Positions 43,424 through 50,398 of a DNA stretch of 64,000 nt are shown one piece after another (position 1 is the first letter of the stretch; each line of letters opens with the position of its first letter). The DNA comes from Oscillospiraceae bacterium (GTDB taxonomy: Bacteria; Bacillota; Clostridia; Oscillospirales; CAG-272). A program made the position numbers and the translations under genes. The stretch covers positions 32,158 to 96,157 of the forward strand of contig SVQY01000004.1 in NCBI GenBank assembly GCA_015065135.1, in the 5' to 3' direction. Under the pieces are notes generated by a model. It saw nothing but the letters and a program-made list of their open reading frames with translations. It did no database searches and had not been told where the DNA came from.

Positions 43424-44110
43424 TCAGCCGATCTTGGCAGAGTTGATCTTGATGCCGGGGCCCATGGTAGAAGCCAGGACGCAGGACTTGATATACTGAC
43501 CCTTAGCAGCGGCGGGCTTAGCCTTGATGATGGCGCCCAGCAGGGTGTTGAAGTTCTCAGCGAGCTTCTCAGCACCGAAGGATGCCTTGCCGATGGGGCA
43601 GTGGATGATGTTGGTCTTGTCCAGACGGTACTCGATCTTACCGGCCTTAGCCTCGTTTACTGCACGGGCAACGTCGGGGGTAACGGTACCTGCCTTGGGA
43701 GAAGGCATCAGGCCCTTAGGACCCAGAACCTTACCCAGACGGCCTACAACGCCCATCATGTCGGGGGAAGCGATCACAACGTCGAACTCAAACCAGTTCT
43801 CCTTCAGGATCTTGTCAACATACTCCATATCGCCAACGTAGTCAGCGCCGGCAGCCTTAGCAGCCTCAACCTTGTCGCCCTTGGTCAGAACCAGGGTGCG
43901 AACGGTCTTACCGGTACCGTTGGGCAGAACAACTGCGCCGCGGACCTGCTGGTCAGCGTGACGGGAGTCAACGCCCAGACGAACGTGGACCTCAATGGTC
44001 TCGTCGAACTTTGCCTTGGAAGTCTGGCAAACCAGATCGAGAGCCTCAGCGGGATCATACAATCTGTTCTTTTCAATCAGCTTTACGCTATCGGTATATT
44101 TCTTTCCCAT
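43424..44110 (-). CDS. rplA: 50S ribosomal protein L1
   Basis: A 228-residue L1, full length. [26 protein letters not shown] is the usual N-terminus, and PNGTGKTVR and the MPSPKAGTV signature are present. L1 forms the ribosomal L1 stalk and in many bacteria represses its own operon. In most Firmicutes rplJ, rplL and rpoBC follow directly; here the terminator at 43376 ends the operon, so those genes must be elsewhere. Confidence 0.97.
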   Translation of the reverse strand: MGKKYTDSVKLIEKNRLYDPAEALDLVCQTSKAKFDETIEVHVRLGVDSRHADQQVRGAVVLPNGTGKTVRTLVLTKGDKVEAAKAAGADYVGDMEYVDKILKENWFEFDVVIASPDMMGVVGRLGKVLGPKGLMPSPKAGTVTPDVARAVNEAKAGKIEYRLDKTNIIHCPIGKASFGAEKLAENFNTLLGAIIKAKPAAAKGQYIKSCVLASTMGPGIKINSAKIG

Positions 44111-44124
44111 TGTCTCGTTCCTCC

Positions 44125-44550
44125 TTAGTCAACCACTTCGATACCCATGCTGCGGGCGGTGCCTGCAATCATGCTCATAGCAGCCTCGAGGGAGCCTGCA
44201 TTCAGGTCGGGCATCTTGGTCTCGGCGATCTTCTTTACCTGCTCCTTGGTGATCTTGGCAACCTTGGTCTTGTTGGGAGCTGCGGAAGCAGTCTCGATGC
44301 CGGCAGCCTTCTTGATCAGAACGGGAGCGGGAGGAGTCTTGGTGATAAAGGTGAAGGAACGGTCAGCGTAAACGGTGATAACGACAGGGATAATGAGACC
44401 GATGTCATTCTTGGTACGCTCGTTGAATTCCTTGGTGAATACGGGGATAGCAACACCGTACTGACCCAGAGCAGGGCCTACGGGGGGCTGGGGGGTAGCC
44501 TTGCCTGCAGGAAGCTGCAGCTTGATATAACCCATTACTTTCTTAGCCAT
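44125..44550 (-). CDS. rplK: 50S ribosomal protein L11
   Basis: A 141-residue L11. [21 protein letters not shown], the N-terminal signature, and the C-terminal rRNA-binding domain ([20 protein letters not shown]) are present. It sits in the GTPase-associated centre and is needed for the RelA-type stringent response. It lies 14 bases before rplA and 87 bases after nusG. Confidence 0.97.
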   Translation of the reverse strand: MAKKVMGYIKLQLPAGKATPQPPVGPALGQYGVAIPVFTKEFNERTKNDIGLIIPVVITVYADRSFTFITKTPPAPVLIKKAAGIETASAAPNKTKVAKITKEQVKKIAETKMPDLNAGSLEAAMSMIAGTARSMGIEVVD

Positions 44551-44637
44551 TTTAAAATAACCTCCTTAAGTGGTACGATACGGGAGAACTGAAATATTTT
44601 TCTCCCTCCCACAGTCGATCTGTTTTAACGCAGCAGA

Positions 44638-45204
44638 TCAAGCGTTTTCCCGAGTGAGGCAGGAGGCCTCGATCTCTACGGGCATGTCGCGGCGGCCCTT
44701 CTTTACCAGAACGGTCACCATAGTGCGGTCATCAGAAATAGCCTGAACCACACCGTTGTAGCCTTCAAACAGGCCGGAGGAAACCACCACGTTGTCGCCC
44801 TCGGCAAAGTCAAGGGTGATGCGATGCTCGGTCTCTTCCTCGTTGATAGCGCCCTCCAGATTGAGTGCGCGTACCTCCTCCTCGGAGAGCGGGGTGGGAC
44901 GGGACCCGGGGCCTACAAAGCCGGTCACGCCCTGAATGTTGCGCACGGCGTGCCAGGTATCGTCGTTCATCACCATCTTGATATAGACGTAGCTGGGGAA
45001 GAGCTTGACCTCTACCTCTTTTTGCTCCTCGCCTTTTTGCTCGATGATGATCTCTACGGGGATGTTGATGTCGCAGATGAGGTCTTGCATACCTCTGTTC
45101 TCGATCACTCTTTGAAGACTGTTTTTAACTTTGTTCTCATAGCCGGAATAGGTGTGCGCCACATACCACTTCAGGCCTTGATTCATCTCGTTGATGTTGC
45201 TCAT
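44638..45204 (-). CDS. nusG: transcription termination/antitermination protein NusG
   Basis: A 188-residue NusG. The NGN domain (LKWYVAHTYSGYENKVKNSL, FPSYVYIKM) is followed by a KOW domain (EGDNVVVSSGLFEGYNGVVQ). It binds RNA polymerase and couples it to Rho or the ribosome. It lies between secE (11 bases upstream) and rplK, the classic order. Confidence 0.96.
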   Translation of the reverse strand: MSNINEMNQGLKWYVAHTYSGYENKVKNSLQRVIENRGMQDLICDINIPVEIIIEQKGEEQKEVEVKLFPSYVYIKMVMNDDTWHAVRNIQGVTGFVGPGSRPTPLSEEEVRALNLEGAINEEETEHRITLDFAEGDNVVVSSGLFEGYNGVVQAISDDRTMVTVLVKKGRRDMPVEIEASCLTRENA

Positions 45205-45215
45205 CTTGCTTGTCC

Positions 45216-45638
45216 TTATTTACCAAACAGGCTGGAGAACCAACCAACGCTGTTACCGGTCAAAGCATTCTGCGCCTGCAGGAAAGCGATGTCAAGCAGA
45301 CCGATCGTCAGACCGATCGCTACGATCGCTACGATCACAAAGACCGAGGAACGCCATACGGACTTCCAGGGGAACCATGTGATCTTGGTCATTTCGCTTT
45401 TGTAAGCACGCAGCGCTTCGCCTACCTTTTTGCGCTTGATAATGCACACGATGATCACTGCGATCAGCACGGCAGCCAGCACGCACAGGGAAATGAAGTT
45501 GAAAAGATTCATTCCCAGAATGGTATTGGCAGCTTCGGCGGTCTCGGCAGTATCCTCAGCGGCAATGCCAAGGCAGAAGGTCAACGCGAGGCAAAGGCAG
45601 GAGACGAGGAACAGAACCAGGCTCTTTTTTGCTTTCAT
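45216..45638 (-). CDS. secE: preprotein translocase subunit SecE, extended form
   Basis: A 140-residue protein. The C-terminal SecE region (KKVGEALRAYKSEMTKITWFPWKSVWRSS, then a transmembrane helix at about 98-120) is standard. In front of it are a signal-peptide-like helix (6-27, KSLVLFLVSCLCLALTFCL) and another transmembrane helix (about 46-67). Gram-positive SecE is usually 60-70 residues with one helix; three helices are known in Escherichia coli. The start at 45638 has GAAAGGAGAG upstream; an ATG eight codons earlier overlaps that site. Confidence 0.88.
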   Translation of the reverse strand: MKAKKSLVLFLVSCLCLALTFCLGIAAEDTAETAEAANTILGMNLFNFISLCVLAAVLIAVIIVCIIKRKKVGEALRAYKSEMTKITWFPWKSVWRSSVFVIVAIVAIGLTIGLLDIAFLQAQNALTGNSVGWFSSLFGK

Positions 45639-45662
45639 TGCGTTAAACTCTCCTTTCACCAA

Positions 45663-45824
45663 TTACTTGGATTCTCTGTGAAGAGTGTGCTTTTTGCAGA
45701 AGCGGCAGAACTTGTTGAACTCGAGTCTGTCAGGATCGTTCTTCTTGTTCTTCTTTGTGTCGTAATTTCTCTGCTTGCACTCGGTGCAGACCAGAGTAAT
45801 CTTGACTCTTGCGTCATTAGCCAT
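45663..45824 (-). CDS. rpmG: 50S ribosomal protein L33
   Basis: A 53-residue L33 beginning [17 protein letters not shown]. It has the zinc-ribbon cysteine pairs (CTEC and CRFC), so it is the zinc-binding form. GGGAGGTG precedes the ATG. It is the first gene of the rpmG-secE-nusG-rplK-rplA operon, a common Firmicutes order. Confidence 0.95.
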   Translation of the reverse strand: MANDARVKITLVCTECKQRNYDTKKNKKNDPDRLEFNKFCRFCKKHTLHRESK

Positions 45825-45967
45825 TTTTTTCGGCACCTCCCATTATAAATTTTTAGGCCGTTGCCACGGCGTGTGGCGGCCCAGTGTACCTCCCTCCCGG
45901 CGGATATGCCCTCCCTTTCGGGTGGCGCAGGGCATAGCAAAAAAGCCCGCTCGCAGAGGTAAGAAAC

Positions 45968-45997
45968 ATTATAGCACCAAAGGGATATGCTTGTCAA
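45968..45997 (-). promoter_or_regulatory. promoter of the rpmG-rplA operon
   Basis: On the minus strand TTGACA (45997-45992), 18 bases, TATAAT (45973-45968) with GTGC before it. The leader of about 140 bases contains a stem ATGCCCT/AGGGCAT with an inner CCC-gaaa-GGG, which could be an attenuator or an L1-binding mimic. Confidence 0.75.
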
Positions 45998-46049
45998 TAG
46001 AAACTTTCATATTTTTTCAAAAAAATTAAAACTTTTTTTCAAAAGGGGG

Positions 46050-46078
46050 TTGCAAAGAGAGAAAAGGTGTGCTATAAT
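46050..46078 (+). promoter_or_regulatory. tRNA-Trp promoter
   Basis: TTGCAA (46050-46055), 17 bases, TATAAT (46073-46078), with GTGC before the -10. Confidence 0.8.
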
Positions 46079-46111
46079 AGCAATGTTGTAGAGGGAATCC
46101 TCGAAAAACAC

Positions 46112-46187
46112 AGGGGTATAGCTCAGTTGGTAGAGTACTGGTCTCCAAAACCATGGGTCGTGGGTTCGAGTCCTTCTGCCCCTGCCA
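46112..46187 (+). tRNA. tRNA-Trp (anticodon CCA)
   Basis: A 76-base gene with encoded CCA. The acceptor AGGGGTA pairs with TGCCCCT, the D arm is GCTC...GAGT, the anticodon loop is CTCCAAA with CCA, and the T loop is TTCGAGT. There is a C-U mismatch at the top of the anticodon stem and one at the T stem. The identity is clear. The 3' third of the gene forms one arm of a long palindrome (see 46172). Confidence 0.96.
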
Positions 46188-46243
46188 AAACAAAAATGGC
46201 ACCGCAAGCGCGGTGCCATTTTTGTTTTGGCAGGGGCAGAAGG
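46172..46243. repeat. 72-bp palindrome built from the tRNA-Trp 3' end and its terminator
   Basis: Two perfect 34-base arms around the loop AAGC (46206-46209). The left arm runs from the T-arm 3' strand through acceptor, CCA and GGCACCGC; the right arm is its exact complement. The inner GGCACCGC-aagc-GCGGTGCC with the following T run is also a normal terminator. Confidence 0.95.
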
Positions 46244-46391
46244 CGCGAGAGATGACGTTGCGCGAAGCGCAACGTGGGAGAAGATGCCCGATCTCGCTTT
46301 GCGAGCGGCACCCGTTGGTGCCGAGGGAATCTTCTCAGCAAGCCGCACGCGGCTTGCGTGACGAGTAGCCGCGAAGCGGCGTCCTTCTGCC
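46235..46391. repeat. 157-bp structured element next to tRNA-Trp
   Basis: Bounded by 12-bp inverted ends (46235-46246 and 46379-46391 with a one-base bulge). Inside are ACGTTGCGC-gaa-GCGCAACGT, CTCGC-ttt-GCGAG, GGCACC-cgtt-GGTGCC, GCAAGCCGC-ac-GCGGCTTGC and GCCGC-gaa-GCGGC. A long-range stem GAGAAGAT (46278-46285)/ATCTTCTC (46329-46336) encloses some of them. It could be a miniature element or a structured RNA. Confidence 0.7.
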
Positions 46392-46450
46392 GTTTTGCGA
46401 AAAAACGGTGCTTGACCTCTTGCAACAGAATCAACAATGTGGTAAAATAA

Positions 46451-46558
46451 GGGATCAACGGGGTCGAACTGGCGGATCTCGTTTTAAAATATTATGATGG
46501 ATTGAGCGAAAACTATAAAAAGATCATTCCGCTAAAAAAGTGTTCATCCCCGTTGTAA
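46451..46558 (+). pseudogene. possible gene remnant, 35 codons
   Basis: The frame reads ...ELADLVLKYYDGLSENYK and ends KKIIPLKKCSSPL-stop. It has a protein-like composition unlike its surroundings, but no good start codon and no ribosome site. It may be the tail of a lost gene. A weak promoter (TTGCAA at 46420, 17 bases, TAAAAT) lies just upstream. A terminator follows. Confidence 0.35.
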
Positions 46559-46573
46559 ATCAACAATAATTCC

Positions 46574-46602
46574 AAAAGGCACCGCAAGCGCGGTGCCTTT
46601 TT
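46574..46602. terminator. terminator, same stem as the tRNA-Trp terminator
   Basis: GGCACCGC-aagc-GCGGTGCC, flanked by AAAA and TTTTT. The stem and loop are identical to 46198-46217, so the sequence is duplicated. Confidence 0.8.
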
Positions 46603-46667
46603 GTATCGTTTTTCTCACATATAATAAATAGGAAGAAAACTGTTTGATTTTTGCGTTCGGCACACCA

Positions 46668-46696
46668 TTGAAAAACCGCGCGCGGTGTGGTATAAT
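46668..46696 (+). promoter_or_regulatory. promoter of the gene at 46727
   Basis: TTGAAA (46668-46673), 17 bases including CGCGCGCG, TATAAT (46691-46696). Confidence 0.72.
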
Positions 46697-46726
46697 GGGA
46701 GTAACGAATTTTCGGGAGGAGCTTTT

Positions 46727-48640
46727 ATGCACCGCTTTTTCGCGCCCATTGCATTGGGCACCGTCAATGAGGAAAGCTTTCCGATCTTTGTAAAGCAGTT
46801 CCGCGAGGCGAAGATCGAGCGCGTGATGATCTGCGGCATCGGAGAGATCAAGGCCTCCGACGGCCCCCTTTTTGAAAGCCCCGAAACGGTGGCAAAATGG
46901 ATCGCCGCCTTTCGCGCCGAGGGCTTTGAGGTCTGCGCCTGGCTGAACGCGCTGGGTCACGGCGCTCTGCTTGCCCACGCGGAGGGGGCCGACGAGCGGG
47001 CCGGGGGCTTTCGGCATATCGTGGGCCTGGACGGCAGACACAGCGAGCAGGGCATCTGCCCCACCGATCCGGATTTCCGCGCACACTATGCAAGCTGCCT
47101 GCAAAGGGTGGCGGCCATGCATCCCCAGATGATCATGCTGGACGACGACTTCCGACTGAACGTGCGGGACGGCGCCTATGACATCGGCTGTTTTTGCGAG
47201 AACCACCTGCACGCCTTTTATAAGGCGGTGGGGGAGGAGATCCCTAAGAGCGAATTGCGCAAAAAGCTGTTCACGGGTGGCAAAAACCGTTACCGCAGCG
47301 CCTGGATGCAGGTGATGGGTGACTCCTTGCTGAATTTCGCCCGTGAGATGCGTGCCGCGGTGGATGCGGTGGATGAGACTGTCCGCCTCAGCTTCTGTGC
47401 CTGCTATGACACCTGGGATATGGACGGCACCGACTGCATTGCGCTGGCGCGCGCCTTTGCGGGGAACACCAAGCCCTTTTTGCGTACCATCGGCGCCCCT
47501 TATCACGATCGCAGGGTGGCCGCAGCAGTGGAAAGCACCCGCATGCAGGCGGAATGGTGTCGGGATAGCGGCATCGAGGTCTTTGCCGAGGGAGACGTAT
47601 ATCCCAGACCCCGCTACAATGTGCCCGCCAAGTCTTTGGAGATCTTTGATCAGGCGTTGCTGGCGGCAGGTGCGGTGGAGGGCGATCAGAAATATATGTT
47701 CGATTACGTGCGCCGCGTGGATTATGAGACGGGCTATCTGGCGCGCCATTTAAAAAATGCCCCCGTACGGGATGGATTAGACCGCCTTTTTGTGGGAAAG
47801 CGGCAGGTGGGTGTCCGCGTGTTCGAGGCGATGCACAAGGTGGAGGCGTGGGAGCTGCCCGAGATGCTGCCCGGCGGAGTCGCCGTCGGAAGGTATCTGC
47901 ACAAGGGCTTCCGCAGCCGAGCCGCGCGCTTTTTGGCAGAGCTGACGGTGCCGACGGTATACGGGGAGAGCGACTACCCCGTGGCGGTGTTCGGAGAGAA
48001 TGCGCGCCACATCCCCTTGGACACGCTGAAAAATGGCGCCGTCCTGGACGCTACTGCCGCAAGGCTGCTGACCCAAAGGGGAGTGGACGTGGGATGGATC
48101 TCCTCTGTATCGCAGCACTTTACAAAGGAGTATTTCATCAAAAATAGGGATACGGTCATGGGAATTTCCGCCGCACCGTTGGAAAATATGACGATCTCAC
48201 CCCACGCAACGGTGCTGTCGCTGCTGCAGCCGGGAGATGCGCCGGGCGCATATCTGTACGAGAATGAGGAGGGCGTCCGCTTTTTCGTGCTGGCGGAGAA
48301 CAGCTACGGCAGAATGCCCGAGCCGATACGGGAATATCACAACAACTACTACCGTCAGCAGCAGCTGGCCGAGGGGATCGAGTGGGTGGCAAAAAAGACA
48401 CTACCCGTTCATTGCCTGGGCAATCCGTACCTATATGCCATTACGGCAAAAGGAGAAGCGGGCGAAATGGCGGTGGCGCTGTTCAACATTTTTGAGGATG
48501 AGATTCTTGCACCACGTATTTTGCTGGATAAGCCCTATAACGGGGTGCGTTTTGTGAACTGTGACGGTCACCTGGAGGGGGATGTGCTTACCCTTTCTGA
48601 GCTGCCGCCCTTCGGCACCGCCGCCTTTGAGGTTTTTTGA
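46727..48640 (+). CDS. glycoside-hydrolase-like TIM-barrel protein, family not recognised
   Basis: A 637-residue cytoplasmic protein that I cannot assign to a named family. The first 330 residues look like a TIM barrel: strands such as IERVMICGIGEIKAS, FEVCAWLNALGHG, MIMLDDDFRL (about 142-151), LSFCACYDTWD and GIEVFAEGDVYPRPRYN, with Asp and Glu at strand ends. The rest (about 390-637) resembles the beta-domains of GH42/GH10-like enzymes (VFGENARHIPLDTLKNGAVLDATAARLL suggests a glutamine-amidotransferase-like domain, as in GH42 domain B). The catalytic residues are uncertain. It has its own promoter and terminator; GGGAGGAGC precedes the ATG. Confidence 0.6.
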   Translation: MHRFFAPIALGTVNEESFPIFVKQFREAKIERVMICGIGEIKASDGPLFESPETVAKWIAAFRAEGFEVCAWLNALGHGALLAHAEGADERAGGFRHIVGLDGRHSEQGICPTDPDFRAHYASCLQRVAAMHPQMIMLDDDFRLNVRDGAYDIGCFCENHLHAFYKAVGEEIPKSELRKKLFTGGKNRYRSAWMQVMGDSLLNFAREMRAAVDAVDETVRLSFCACYDTWDMDGTDCIALARAFAGNTKPFLRTIGAPYHDRRVAAAVESTRMQAEWCRDSGIEVFAEGDVYPRPRYNVPAKSLEIFDQALLAAGAVEGDQKYMFDYVRRVDYETGYLARHLKNAPVRDGLDRLFVGKRQVGVRVFEAMHKVEAWELPEMLPGGVAVGRYLHKGFRSRAARFLAELTVPTVYGESDYPVAVFGENARHIPLDTLKNGAVLDATAARLLTQRGVDVGWISSVSQHFTKEYFIKNRDTVMGISAAPLENMTISPHATVLSLLQPGDAPGAYLYENEEGVRFFVLAENSYGRMPEPIREYHNNYYRQQQLAEGIEWVAKKTLPVHCLGNPYLYAITAKGEAGEMAVALFNIFEDEILAPRILLDKPYNGVRFVNCDGHLEGDVLTLSELPPFGTAAFEVF

Positions 48641-48664
48641 GATAGCATTATGCTCTGCAAACGC

Positions 48665-48692
48665 AAAAAAGCCGCCACGTGGCGGCTTTTTT
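48665..48692. terminator. 28-bp perfect palindrome terminator
   Basis: AAAAAAGCCGCCAC|GTGGCGGCTTTTTT, 24 bases after the stop of the gene at 46727. Confidence 0.85.
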
Positions 48693-48994
48693 GCTGCAAA
48701 CGAGCACAGTTGTTCAAGTATCGGATCGAAGGCTTTGATGGGGGGATGGGGGAATCTTTATCAAAAGGCTCTCCCCAATAGCTCCTTTTCCGATTCACAG
48801 ACCCCCCGCCGGATGCGGTGGAAGGATGCGGCTTTTGCCCAATGATCGCAAGGGCTTGCGCAAACTTATGAGTAAGACCCTTCTTGGATATGATAATATT
48901 GACCCTGTTGCGGCTTGATTTTGTGATCATTTGCAATAATTTTGCAAAAACAAGTCCATATATAATTAATAGGTAATAAAAAGCGCAAAAGCAC
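48693..48994. other. non-coding stretch before the decarboxylase genes
   Basis: It holds a decayed version of the purine-arm hairpin (GGGGGAA...TTCTCCCC-like, about 48735-48777) and little else that I can see. The oadB promoter follows. Confidence 0.5.
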
Positions 48995-49024
48995 TTGACT
49001 TTTTCGGCCCTCCTGTGCTACAAT
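48995..49024 (+). promoter_or_regulatory. promoter of the decarboxylase beta/gamma genes
   Basis: TTGACT (48995-49000), 18 bases, TACAAT (49019-49024), with GTGC before the -10. Confidence 0.7.
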
Positions 49025-49058
49025 AAATTTGATTTTGATCAAGGAAAGGAAAGGGAAC

Positions 49059-50159
49059 ATGTTTGATTTTCTTTACAACAGTTTTTTGGCATTGACCTGG
49101 CAGCAGGTGGTGATGTGGGTGATCGGCGGCGTGCTGATCTATCTGGCCATCAAAAAGGAGATGGAGCCCACGTTGCTATTGCCCCTTGGCTTTGGCACCA
49201 TTCTGGTCAACATTCCGTTTGCGGATGCTGTGACCGAGACGGGACCTCTGGCCACGCTGTTTAATGCGGGTATCGCCAACGAGCTGTTTCCCTTGATCCT
49301 ATTCATTGGTATTGGCGCTATGATCGACTTTGGCCCGGTGCTTTCCAACCCAAAGCTGATGCTGTTTGGCGCGGCTGCGCAGTTCGGCATCTTCTTTACC
49401 ATGTGCCTGGCATCTATGTTTTTCCCGATCAATGATGCTGCTGCCATTGGTATTATCGGTGCCGCGGACGGTCCTACTGCCATTGCGGTGGCTATCAAGC
49501 TGGGCTCTAAGTATCTGGGTGCCATCATGGTGGCGGCCTACTCCTATATGGCGCTGGTACCGATCATCCAGCCCCCCGTGATCAAACTGCTGACTACCAA
49601 GAAGGAGCGCCTCATCCGTATGCCCTATCGCCCCGGCAACGTCAGCAAGGCTACCCGTATTCTGTTCCCCATCGTGATCACGCTGGTCACGGGTCTGTTT
49701 GCTCCCTCGGCAGTTTCTCTGGTTGGCTTTTTGATGTTTGGCAATCTGATCCGCGAGTGCGGCGTGCTGAACAGCCTTTCCGAGACCGCGCAGAAGGTGC
49801 TGGCAAACCTGGTCACTATTTTTCTCGGTCTTACCATCGCATTTCAGATGGAGGCGACCAAGTTCCTGGTGCCCGAGACACTGCTGATCCTCGGTCTTGG
49901 TCTCTTTGCCTTTGTGTTCGATACGGCGGGCGGCGTGCTGTTTGCCAAGCTCCTCAATTTGTTCCTCAAGGAAAAGATCAACCCCATGATCGGTGCAGCC
50001 GGCATTTCCGCGTTTCCCATGTCCGGCCGCGTAGTGCACAAGATCGGTCTGGAGGAGGATCCGCAGAACTTCCTTTTGATGCAGTCTATCGGCGTTAACG
50101 TTTCCGGTCAGATCGCCTCGGTCATCGCGGGCGGCCTGATCCTGACCTTCTTTATGTAA
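49059..50159 (+). CDS. Na+-translocating decarboxylase beta subunit (OadB/GcdB/MmdB family)
   Basis: A 366-residue polytopic membrane protein of about ten helices, the ion-pumping subunit of biotin-dependent oxaloacetate, methylmalonyl-CoA or glutaconyl-CoA decarboxylases. The regions IGIGAMIDFGP, GIIGAADGPTAIA (the Asp and Gly pattern of the Na+ site) and the C-terminal GISAFPMSGRVVH are typical. I choose the ATG at 49059 (AAGGAAAGGGAAC upstream) and not the in-frame ATG at 49029. The gamma-like gene follows after 15 bases. No alpha (carboxyltransferase) or biotin-carrier gene is near, so the substrate is open. Confidence 0.92.
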   Translation: MFDFLYNSFLALTWQQVVMWVIGGVLIYLAIKKEMEPTLLLPLGFGTILVNIPFADAVTETGPLATLFNAGIANELFPLILFIGIGAMIDFGPVLSNPKLMLFGAAAQFGIFFTMCLASMFFPINDAAAIGIIGAADGPTAIAVAIKLGSKYLGAIMVAAYSYMALVPIIQPPVIKLLTTKKERLIRMPYRPGNVSKATRILFPIVITLVTGLFAPSAVSLVGFLMFGNLIRECGVLNSLSETAQKVLANLVTIFLGLTIAFQMEATKFLVPETLLILGLGLFAFVFDTAGGVLFAKLLNLFLKEKINPMIGAAGISAFPMSGRVVHKIGLEEDPQNFLLMQSIGVNVSGQIASVIAGGLILTFFM

Positions 50160-50174
50160 GCGGAGGTGTAAGAG

Positions 50175-50333
50175 ATGCAATTCAATGCAATGGCTTTTGT
50201 GGATAATCTGAAGTATATGGGTGCCGGTATGCTGGGCATCTTTATTGTGATGGGCGTGATCATTGCGGCCATTTACGGTCTTAGTGCGCTGTTCAACAAG
50301 CCCACCAAAAAGAAAAAGGACACAGAAAAATAA
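50175..50333 (+). CDS. small OadG-like gamma subunit of the decarboxylase
   Basis: A 52-residue protein, too short to be listed by most gene finders. It has a short N-terminus (MQFNAMAFVDNLKYMG), one transmembrane helix (about 17-40) and a basic tail, KPTKKKKDTEK. OadG proteins have exactly one N-terminal helix and a charged tail, and lie beside oadB. GCGGAGGTGTAAGAG precedes the ATG. The short length is at the lower end of the family. Confidence 0.75.
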   Translation: MQFNAMAFVDNLKYMGAGMLGIFIVMGVIIAAIYGLSALFNKPTKKKKDTEK

Positions 50334-50339
50334 CACTAT

Positions 50340-50369
50340 CCCCCTGCCTTTTTGCGCAGGGGGATTTTT
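50340..50369 (+). terminator. terminator of the decarboxylase operon
   Basis: CCCCCTGC-N8-GCAGGGGG, followed by ATTTTT. Confidence 0.8.
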
Positions 50370-50398
50370 GCGGCTTTCGGGAAGGGGGAGCAAAAAGT

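Noticed and set aside
46112..46391. Prophage or island integrated at tRNA-Trp
   Set aside because: The direct repeat of 11 bases fits, but the enclosed 200 bases carry no integrase or phage gene and no further boundary is visible.
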